Shown here: one piece after another, positions 45,801 to 57,800 of the stretch | Layout: each line of letters begins with the position of its first letter | How positions within the stretch are numbered: the stretch's first letter is position 1 | NCBI GenBank assembly: GCA_040954595.2 | Contig: CM082598.2 | Span: 5,580,001-5,644,000 of the forward strand | Direction: 5' to 3' | DNA length: 64,000 nucleotides | Source of the DNA: Balanoglossus misakiensis | Taxonomy: Eukaryota; Hemichordata | Position numbers and translations under genes: made by a program | The notes under the pieces: model-generated | What the model saw: only the letters and a program-made list of their open reading frames with translations | Databases searched by the model: none | What the model was told of the DNA's origin: nothing

Positions 45801-48800
45801 TCAAGTGGATGAGATCATGTCTGGTTTATGAAGTTTCATGACCGTAAATGCAACATTTTCATTGTTTCTTGCATTTTCCCACGGTGGCGGCCATATTCGC
45901 TTGCGGCAAAGCTTTATTATTTATCTGGTTAAAACATGCATATGCACTCATATTTAGGGTTTATAATGCTTGTGTTTAGTTCACTGCCTTCATCTGCATG
46001 GACTAATGGTAGTGCAGTTTGAAACAAAAATTATGATAATTATCCCCAAAGTTGCAGCTTGTGTGCGTTTAAAGCCCCAAGAGCTGCCAAATTTCACGTA
46101 TTTTTTCCCATAATAAAACACTTCGAATCTATTCCCGATTCTTTAAAATCACCATTAAACCATATTACTTGTATTTGTAAGTGGCAGCCATTGAGGCTTT
46201 AATATTTATTTTCTCCAAAAGTGTCGTCGACAGCATCGGGGGAATATCAGTATGATGCCAGTTGGAATTCAGTTGTTAGTGACGTCAAATGTCAAGGACA
46301 TGAGAAATTACTGACATTGTGTCAACATTTTGAGTGGGACAAATTATCGGCAACGGTGCAATCTCAGGATGTTGCGAGTGCTACCTGTGTTGTTGGTGAG
46401 TTTGATTGAGACATCATCGTGTTTTGTTTGTTTGTTTGTTTGTTTGTTTTTGCCTCACTCTTGTACTTGATATACAAGTTCATTCTGGTCACAAGTGGCA
46501 CACATATCATTAAACAACTACGTTTCTTATTGGAGCATGAACAAAACTGAGACCAGGTAAATGGCGACGATGATTAGAAACAAAATGTATTATTATTATT
46601 ATTATTTGTCAAACACACATGCATTTTGCTGTTTGCTGATACACTATACTCACTCAATCATCCACTCACTTCACTCCACTGACTGACTGACTGACTCACT
46701 CACTCACCCACCCTCTAACACACACACACCACTTACTCCACTTCACTGACTGACTGATCCATCCATCCATCCATCCATCCATCCATCCATCCATCCATCC
46801 ACTCATTCACTCACTGACTCACTCACCCACTAACACACACACCACTTACCCCACTTCACTGACTGACTGACTCATCCATCCAACCACTCACTCACTGACT
46901 CACTCACCCACTAACACACACACCACTTACCCCACTTCACTGACTGACTGACTGACTCATCCATCCATCCATCCACTCACTCACCCACTAACACACACAC
47001 CACTTACCCCACTTCACTGACTGACTGACTGACTCATCCATCCATCCATCCATCCATCCACTCATTCACTCACTGACTCACTCACCCACTAACACACACA
47101 CCACTTACTCCACTTCACTGACTGACTGACTGACTCATCCATCCACTCACTGACTCACCCACCCACTAACACACACACCACTTACTCCACTTCACTGACT
47201 GACTGACTGACTCATCCATCCACTCACTGACTCACCCACCCACTAACACACACACCACTTACTCCACTTCACTGACTGACTGACTCATCCATCCATCCAC
47301 TCATTCACTCACTGACTCACTCCTATTGTAGATGGTGGTTGGGGGAAATGGGGCGGATGGAATTCGTGCTCAGTATCATGTGGAGAAGGAGTACGTGTAA
47401 GGACGCGACAGTGTGACTACCCACTACCCGCTAATACTGGAAAAGAATGTAACCATAGCAACAGCGTGGAGACGAGACCGTGCCGGAAGATAGCACCCTG
47501 TGGTGAGTATAAAGCCATTTCTTCCAAAACAGGTTGACGGAAAACTGCATGCAACACATACCAGGTTCAGACAGGGAAAAATTTGAGACACTATTTGCCA
47601 ATGGTAAACACAGAGCATTAATCCTTTGAGTATCATTGTGTCCACACACACACAGTTTATGTATAGGCGCTGAGGCTCGGGCCTCATAGACAACAGGTTG
47701 CGGAGAGGTGTTAATCCTTACACCGGCTCAGGTCTGGCCGGCAAAGCCGTCTCAAATCTGAGACGTTTCAGGACCACTTGCACCGTCCACATATAAGAAT
47801 TTACGCCAGTATTTGATCTGAGACGGTTCAGAAACGTCTTAATGGTCCTGTGTGAAACCCATATAAGGTTATACAAATGTTATAAGGAACTAAAACCAAA
47901 CAAACAGAGGAACATCTTTTGAAACAGATGTACCATTGATAATTAAAATTTCTGTTCGTATTGTGTTAATTAAGCACGCCAGTGGTTTAACTTGTCGATG
48001 TAATTTACATGATCAAACAGCCCGATTCTCGAAATGTAGTAATTTGTTGTTGAAATTTCGCAGATTGCGCCGAGTTGAATATTCCTCATGGGGAAGTCTT
48101 CGGAAACAAGAAGGGTCATCTGTCGGTCGTGCAAATTCAATGTTTCTCTGGCTACGCGGCCAACGTGAGCGAATTGACATGTGTGAATGGAGAATGGAGT
48201 GACACAGATCCATGTAAAGGTGACAGACTTTCGGTTGTTTACAGATGAGGACTTAGTAGTCTGCTCAATCTCTGCACGACTGGATGAACATAAACAAAAA
48301 ACTCTTCATCGACATAAATACATACATTTGTATATAAACAAACATTCATATAGGCCTATAGTAAACATAAACATAAACACAAACGGAGATAGAAACGAAC
48401 AAACAAGCTAACTTGTTTCAGCGATAAACAGTGAATATTAATCTTTCACATTTATTATCATTCTTCTATGAGTAAAAAATCATCTTAAGAATATTGTCGT
48501 TTTTAACACTAACAGATGTTCTTAAGAATATTGTCGTTTTTAACACTAACAGATGTTGACGAGTGTGCAGATCCTGGCCGTAACAATTGCACACAGAAGT
48601 GTATCAACACAGGCGGGTCTTATGAATGTGAATGCAGCGCGGGTATGGCGTATTTTCAAGAGCGGTGTTACTACCGACCTGAATTGTTAGTGTCCAAATT
48701 CGATATTGCCGAATCTATTTGCCAAGACTGGGTCGGCGAGTTACACCTGGTCAAAATTGAGACATTGGCTGAGTTCCGCTTCCTGCAAGAGCTAGCCGGC

Positions 48801-51800
48801 AATGAACATTCATTTATTGGATTACGCGATGTAAAGGTAAGTTGATGACTGAGGAATCACAGTGGATTTCCTCCGAAACATACGCGGGCAATGCCGTACG
48901 TTACTTAGAGAGGATCATTATAAAATAAAGTTAGGCCAGGAAGAAAAAACAAATTGTTCATAGGAATCGCTCTTCTACTTTGGCTGATTTGGATTTTTTT
49001 TTGATCTCGGCAAATTCACACTCCCAAGGACCTGGGATCATATTTCTCACACGAGTGGGGGATTTTCTGTCCCACACGAGCCACAGGCAGGTGTGGGACA
49101 GAATATCCCTGACAAGTGTGAGAAATATGATCCCAGGTCCTTGGTGTGTGAGGTTACATTTCTCACATGGCCACAAATTAGCCAAATTCGTTAAAAAACA
49201 TTGAATAAATTAAAGCTGCAAGCAGCGTTGGCGGGGCACAAGCGGTTCCCATGGTAACCAGCAAATGCCAAGGCTGTATCTGTTGTGGATACCAAGATAT
49301 CGGAAAGTAGGTCAAAGGTCACCTGAGGTCACCCCAAATTTGGGCAAAAATTCTGACGCCATACTAGTCCAGGTCCAACAAAAACCAGACCCCTAGCTTT
49401 ATTGGTTCGCCTAGAATTAGGTATGCGCATAATTAATGAGGTATTTTGTAAGACTCCATATGTGTTCCATCGGCCCCCCAAAAGCCAGGACTCTAACTGC
49501 TGTGGATGCTGAGATATGGGAAAGTAGATCAAAGGTCATCCAAGGTCACCCAAAATTTGGGCATAAAATTTTGACCCCAGGGTGGGCCATGTCCAACTTA
49601 AACCAGACATCTAGCCCTATTGGTTAGCCTGGAATTAGATATGCAGAAATATAATGTTTCAGAAATAGGTCAAGGGTCATTGCCAAAATTACCAAAATAT
49701 TTGTGTCATATCCTGGCAGCATTGGTACCCATGTCCACAAAATTCATGACTGTGGTGCTTTGACAAGAGGAGGTATGGGGAATATGCATATATAATTAGT
49801 TGTTTTAAAACTGGGTCAAAGGTCATGTGAAAATTGCCCTGAAAAATGGTGACAACTTCCGGTCATATGATGACTCATATCCAAAAAAAGAATTTCCATG
49901 CTGTCAACATTTTGGCTACAAAACGGAATTATCACTTTTCAATGGTTTTCCGAAAATCCAACATGGCCGCCATAATGACCGACCAATCACAGTGCGCTTC
50001 GCAAACTTGATAGACATAGGTTAGGTGACCACATTCCCTGAATCCCGTGACTCGTCAATCGCTGGTTCTGGAGAAGAAGATTTTTAAAGTTTTAAGTAGT
50101 TTTTCAGAAAAACAATTGTAGCAAAAAAACTTTATGTGTGACGTCATGATTTCAATGGGGTAAAATGATGGACAGAAGGTAGGCTACCTGCGCACCAAAT
50201 TTGAACTCGATCGGCCCAGCAGTTTTTGAGAAGGACTCGTTTAACGATTTTCAGAAAATCCAATATGGCCGCCAGGTCACGTGACTAATTAAATATTCAC
50301 GAGCCACTGCACGTCTACTCATTGGCCCCTATTACCCTACCAAGTTTCAGCCCCCTAGGTGCAGCGGTTTTCCAGATCTACCTGGCCGAATTTCTCGGAA
50401 GAAGAAGAATAATAATAAAGAAGAATTAAAGCTGCAAGCAGCGTTGGCGGGGCACAAGCGGTTCCCATGGTGACCAGCAAATGCCACGGCTGTATCTGCT
50501 GGGGATACCAAGATATGGGAAAGTAGGTCAAAGGTCACCTGAGGTCACCCCAAATTTGGGCAAAAAAATTGGACCCCATACTAGTCTAGATCCAAAAAAA
50601 AACCAGACCCCTAGCCCTATTGGTTCGCCTGCAATTAGGTATGCACATAATTAATGAGGTCTTGTGTAAGACTCCATTATGTGCTCAATACCCATACAAG
50701 CCAGGGCTCTAACTGCTCTGGAGGCTGAAATATGGGAAAGTAGATCAAAGGTCACCCAAGGTCACCCAAAATTAGGGCATAAAATTTTGACCCCAGACTG
50801 GGCCATGTCCAACCAATACCAGACCTCTTGCCCTATTGGGTAGCATGGAATTAGATATGCAGAAAAATGATGTTTCAGAAATAGGTCAAAGGTCATTGCC
50901 AAAATTACCAAAATATTTGTGTCATGTCCTGGCAGCATTGGTACCCATGTCTACAAAATTCATGACTGTGGTGCTTTTACAAGAGGAGGTATGGGGAATA
51001 TGCATATATAATTAGTTGTTTTAAAACTGGGTCAAAGGTCATGTGAAAATTGCCCCGAAAAATTGTGACAACTTCCGGTCATATGATGACTCATATCCAA
51101 AAATAGAATTTCCGTGCTGTCAATATTTTGGCTATAAAACGGAATTTTCATTTTTCAATGGTTTTCCGAAAATCCAACATGGCCGCCATAATGATCGACC
51201 AATCACAGTGCGCTTCGCAAACTTGATAGACATAGGTTAGGTGACCACATGCCCCAAATCCCGTGACTCGGCAATCGCTGGTTCTGGAGAAGAAGATTTT
51301 TAAAGTTTTAAGTAGTTTTTCAGAAAAACAATTGTAGCAAAAAAACTTTATGTGTGACGTCATGATTTCAATGGGGTAAAATGATGGACAGAAGGTAGGC
51401 TACCTGCACACCAAATTTGAACTCGATCGGCCCAGTAGTTTTTGAGAAGGACTCGTTTAACGATTTTCAGGAAATCCAATATGGCCGCCAGGTCACGTGA
51501 CTAATTAAATATTCACGAGCCACTGCACGTCTACTCATTGGCCCCTATCACCCTACCAAGTTTCAGCCCCCTAGGTGCTGCGGTTTTCCAGATCTACCTG
51601 GCCGAATTTCTCGGAAGAAGAAGAATAATAATAATAATTAAAGCTGCGAGCAGCATTGTCGGGCCCAAGCGCTGATCTTGAATTATATATGCACAGTATG
51701 AATGAGAAGAAACAGAATTTTCTATCGGATGTATTATATCTTGACATAACAAGGATGTGTGTATTTTTGCTGCTTAAATAGGGTGAAGTAGGTCAAAGGT

Positions 51801-54800
51801 CACCTGAGGTCACCCAACATTTGGGCAATTTTTTTTTACCCATACTGGTCCATGTCCAACAAAAACCAAAACTCTAGCTCTATTGGTTCACCTGTAATTA
51901 GGTATGTGCATATTTAATGAGGTCAACAGGTGTCACAGGTGACCCAAAAATTTGGCTTTACATTTTGGTCCCATCCTACCAAATGCCATGGCTGTATCTG
52001 CTCTGGATGCTGAGATATGCGAAAGTAGGTCAAAGGTCACCAGAGGTCACCAATAATTTGGGCAAAAAATGTTGATCCCATACTGGTCCATGTCCAACAA
52101 AAACAAAACCTCTAGCTCTATTGGTTCGCCTGTAATTAGCTATGTACATAATTAATGAGGTCAGCTGAGGTCAAAGGGGTCATGAAAAGTAGCAAAATAT
52201 TTTGATCACACACTAATCCACATTCATCAAAAACCAAACGTCTAGCCATATAGGTTAGCCTGGAATTAGATATGCAGAAATAATACCGCGTGATAAGTAG
52301 GTCAAAGGTCATGTGAAAAATCGCCAAAAAATTGTAACCTATTTTAGTCACATGACGATTGATATCCATAAAAAGAATTTGTATGCTATCAATTTTTAGA
52401 CTAGAAAAAGGAATTTCAAATTTTCACTGCTTTTTACAAAATCCAATATGGCCGCCATAATCTTCGACCAATCACAATGCTCTTTGCAAACTTGATAGAC
52501 ATCCGTGTAGTGACCATACTCCCCGAATCTTGCAACTCAGTTATCGCCCGCTCTGGAGAAGAAGATTTTTGGAGTTTAACTATGGTTTTTCGAAAATCAA
52601 ATATGGCCGCCATAATCTTCGACCAATCACAATGATCTTCGCAAACTTGATAGACATCAGTTAGGTGACCACATACCCCAAACCCCGTGTCTCGGTTATC
52701 ACCGGTTCTGGAGTAGAAGATTTTTGAAATTTAAGCCAGATTTCAGAAAAAAAATTGTAGCAAAAAAACTGCAACATTGACAGCAAAATTTCCAATTACA
52801 AAAATGATGGGTAGAAGGTAGTCTACCTGCATGCCAAATTTGAAGTCGATCTGACTTGTAGTTTCTGAGATCTGAGATTTGATTTTTTTCAGAAAATCCA
52901 AGATGGCCGCCAGGTCACATGACTAATTAAGTATTCACAAGTCACTGCACATCTACTCATAGACCTTGACCACTGTAGCAAGTTTGAGCAGTGTACCTGC
53001 AGTAGTTTCAGAGATTTAGTTGGCCGAAGAATTGACACAAGAAAAAAGAAAGAAAGAATTAAAGCTGCAAGCAGCATTGTCCGGGCCCAAGCTCTATTAT
53101 CTGATCAGATTATTAGATATGCACATCATTAATGAGTAGAACCATAATGCTGTGTTTTATCCCATGAAATATCAAGGTTATATCTATGTTTGGTGTTGAT
53201 ATAGTGTTAAGTAGGTCAAAGGTCACCCAGAGGTCACCCACAATTTGGGCAGAAAATTTTGACCCATAGTGGTCCATGTCCAACAAAAACCATACCTCCA
53301 AACGTCAAGGCTGTATCTGTTGTGGATGTCGATATATGCAAAAGTAGGTCAAAGGTCACCCGAGGTCACCCAACATTTGGGCAAAATATTTTGTCCCCAT
53401 ACTGGTCCATGTATAACAAAAACAAAACCTCTAGGTCTATTAGTTCATCATCAATTAGGTATGCGCATATTTAATGAGGTCACCAGAGGTCATGAAAAGT
53501 AGCAAAATTTTTTTATCACATACAAATCCACATACATCAAAAACCAAACTTATAGCCCTATTGGTTAGCCTGGAATTAGATATGCAGAAAAATGATGCGT
53601 CAAAAGTAGGTCAAAGGTCATTGCCAAAATTACCAAAATATTTATAGCTTATTCTTGTCATATGATGATTCATATCCATAAAAAGAATTTCTGTGCTATC
53701 AATTTTAAGGCTAGAAAAGGAATTTTTACTTTTTAATCGTTTTTCACAAAATCCAATATGGCCGCCATAATCTTCGACCAATCACATTCCCCTTCGCAAA
53801 CTTGATAGACATCTGTTTAATGACCACACACACCAAATCTTGTGACTCGGTTATCGCCCGTTCTTGAGAAGAAGATTTTTGAAATTTTACAATGGTTTTT
53901 AGAAAATCCAATATGGCCGCCATAATCTTCGACCAATCACAATGATCTTCGCAAACTTGATAGACATCAGTTAGGTGACCACATACCCCAAACCGCGTGA
54001 CTCAGTTATCACCGGTTCTGGAGAAGAAGATTTTTGAAAATTAAGCCAGATTTCAGAAAAAAAATTGTAGCAAAAAAACTGCAACATTTACAGCAAAATA
54101 TCCAATTACAAAAATGATGGGTAGAAGGTAGACTACCTGCACACCAAATTTGAAGTCGATCTGACTTGTAGTTTCTGAGATCTGAGATTTGCATTTTTTC
54201 AGAAAATCCAATATGGCCGCCAGGTCACGTGACTAATTAAAAATTCAAGGGTTCAATGCATGACTACTCATTGACCTTGACCACTGTAGCAAGTTTCAGA
54301 AGTGTACCTGCAGCGGTGTCTGAGATCTAGAGCGACAAAGAATTGACAGAAGAATAAAGAAAGAAAGAAAGAAAGAAAGAAAAACCCCAACGAAACCAAT
54401 AGGGCCCAAGCGCTGGTATGCGCTTGGGCCCTAAAGAAAGAAAGAAAAACCCCAACGAAACCAATAGGGCCCAAGCGCTTGCTTGCGCTTGGGCCCTAAT
54501 AATAAAGAAGAAATATTCCAACAATACCAATAGGGGCACAAGCCCGATAGGCTTGTGCCCCTAATTAAAGCTGCAAGCAGCGTTGGGGGGGCACAAGCGG
54601 TTCCCATGGTGACCAGCAAATTCCACGGCTGTATCTGCTGGGGATACCGAGACATGGGAAAGTAGGTCAAAGGTCACCTGAGGTCACCCCAAATTTGGGC
54701 AAAAAAATTGGACCCCATACTAGTCTAGATCCAACAAAAAACCAGACCCCTAGCCCTATTGGTTTGCCTGCAATTAGGTATGCACATAATTAATGAGGTC

Positions 54801-57800
54801 TTGTGTAAGACTCCATTATGTGCTCAATACCCATAACAGCCAGGGCTCTAACTGCTCTGGATGCTGAGATATGGGAAAGTAGATCAAAGGTCACCCAAGG
54901 TCACCCAAAATTAGGGCATAAAATTTTGACCCCAGACTGGGCCATGTCCAACCAATACCAGACCTCTAGCCCTATTGGGTAGCATGGAATTAGATATGCA
55001 GAAATAGGTCAAAGGTCATTGCCAAAATTACCAAAATATTTGTGTCATGTCCTAGCAGCATTGGTACCCATGTCCACAAAATTCATGAATGTGGTGCTTT
55101 TACAAGAGGAGGTATGGGGAATATGCATATATAATTAGTTCTTTTAAAACTGGGTCAAAGGTCATGTGAAAATTGCCACGAAAAATTGTGACAACTTCCG
55201 GTCATATGATGACTCATATCCAAAAAAAGAATTTCCGTGCTGTCAACATTTTGGCTACAAAACGGAATTATCACTTTTCAATGGTTTTCCGAAAATCCAA
55301 CATGGCCGCCATAATGATCGACCAATCACAGTGCGCTTCGCAAACTTGATAGACATAGGTTAGGTGACCACATATCCCAAATCCCGAGAATCGGTAACCG
55401 CTAGTTCTGGAGAAGAAGATTTTTAAAGTTTTAAGTATTTTTTAAGAAAAACAATTGTAGCAAAAAAACTTTATGTGTGACGTCATGATTTCAATGGGGT
55501 AAAATGATGGACAGAAGGTAGGCTACCTGCACACCAAATTTGAACTCGATCGGCCTTGTAGTTTTTGAGAAGGACTCATTTAACGGTTTTCAGGAAATCC
55601 AATATGGCCGCCAGGTCACATGACTAATTAAATATTCACGGGCCACTGCACGTCTACTCATTGGCCCCTATCACCCTACCAAGTTTCAGCCCCCTAGGTG
55701 CTGCGGTTTTCCAGATCTACCTGGCCGAATTTCTCGGAAGAAGAAGAAGAAGAAGAATAATAATAATTAAAGCTGCAAGCAGCATTGTCCGGGCCCAAGC
55801 TCTATTATCTGATCAGATTATTAGATATGCACATAATTAATGAGTAGAAATATAATGCTGTGTTTTATCCCATGAAATATCAAGGTTATATCTATGTTTG
55901 GTGCTGATATAGTGTTTAGTAGGTCAAAGGTCATCTGAGGTCACCCAAAATTTGGGCAGAAAATTTTGACCCATAGTGGTCCATGTCCAACAAAAACCAG
56001 ACCTCTAGCCCTTTTGGTTAGCCCGGAATTAGGTATGCACATAAATAATGAGTTAAGCAGGTGTCACTGGTGACCCAAAACTTTGGCTTTTAATTATGGC
56101 CCTATATCTCCAAATGCCAAGGCTGTACCTGCTTTGGATGCCGAGATATGCAAAAGTAGGTCAAAGGTCATCTGAGGTCACCCAAAATTTGGGCAGAAAA
56201 TTTTGACCCATAGTGGTCCATGTCCAACAAAAACCAGACCTCTAGCTCTATTGGTTCGCCTGTAATTAGCTATGCACATAATAAATGAGGTCAGCAGAGG
56301 TCACAGGTGACCCAAAACTTTGGCTTTTCAATATGGCCCCATATCTCCAAATGCCAAGGCTGTACCTGCTTTGGATGCCGAGATATGCAAAAGTAGGTCA
56401 AAGGTCACCCGAGGTCACCCAACATTTGGGCAAAATATTTTGACCCCATACTGGTCCATGTATAACAAAAACAAAACCTCTAGGTCTATTGGTTCATCTG
56501 TAATTAGGTATGCGCATATTTAATGAGGTCACCAGAGGTCAAAGGGGTCATGAAAAGTAGCAAAATTGTTTGATCACATACAAATCCACATACATCAAAA
56601 ACCAAACTTATAGCCCTATTGGTTAGCCTGGAATTAGATATGCAGAAAAATGATTCGTCAAAAGTAGGTCAAAGGTCATTGCCAAAATTACCAAAATATT
56701 TATAGGTTATTCTTGTCATATGATGATTCATATCCATAAAAAGAATTTCTTTGCTATCAATTTTTAGGCTAGAAAAGGAATTTTTACTTTTTAATCATTT
56801 TTCACAAAATCCAATATGGCCGCCATAATCTTCGACCAATCACATTCCCCTTCGCAAACTTGATAGACATCTGTTTAATGACCACACCAACCAAATCTTG
56901 TGACTCGGTTATCGCCCGTTCTGGAGAAGAAGATTTTTGAAGTTTTACTATGGTTTTTCGAAAATCCAATATGGCCGCCATAATCTTCGACCAATCACAA
57001 TGATCTTCGCAAACTTGATAGACATCAGTTAGGTGACCACATACCCCAAACGGCGTGACTCGGTTATCGCCGGTTCTGGAGAAGAAGATTTTTGAAATTT
57101 TGACCAGATTTCAGAAAAACAACTGTAGCAAAAAAACTGCAACATTGACAGCAAAATATCCAATTACAAAAATGATGGGCAGAGGGTATACTACCAGCAC
57201 GCCAAATCTGAACTCGATCTGACTTGTAGTTTCTGAGATCTGAGATTTGCATTTTTTCAGAAAATCCAATATGGCCGCCATGTCACGTGACTAATTAAGT
57301 ATTCACAAGTCACTGCACATCTACTCATTGACCTTGACCACTGTAGCAAGTTTGAGAACTGTACCTGCAGCGGTGTCTGAGATCTAGAGCGCGAAAGAAG
57401 TGAACCAAGAATAAAGAAAGAAAGAAAGAAAGAAAGATTAAAGCTGCAAGCAGCATTGTCCGGGCCCAAGCTCTATTATCTAATCTAATTATTAGATATG
57501 CACATAATTAATGAGTAGAGACATAATGCTGTGTCTTATGCCATGTAATATCAAGGTTATATCTATGTTTTGTGGTGATATAGTGTTAAGTAGGTCAAAG
57601 GTCACCCAGAGGTCAACCACAATTTGGGCAGAAAATTTTGACCCATAGTGGTCCATGTGCAACAAAAACCAGACCTCTAACCCTTTTGGTTAGCCCGGAA
57701 TGTGGTATGCACATAAATAATGAGTTAAGCAGGTGTCACAGGTGACCCAAAACTTTGGCTTTTCATTATGGCCCCATACCTCCAAACACCAAGGCTGTAT

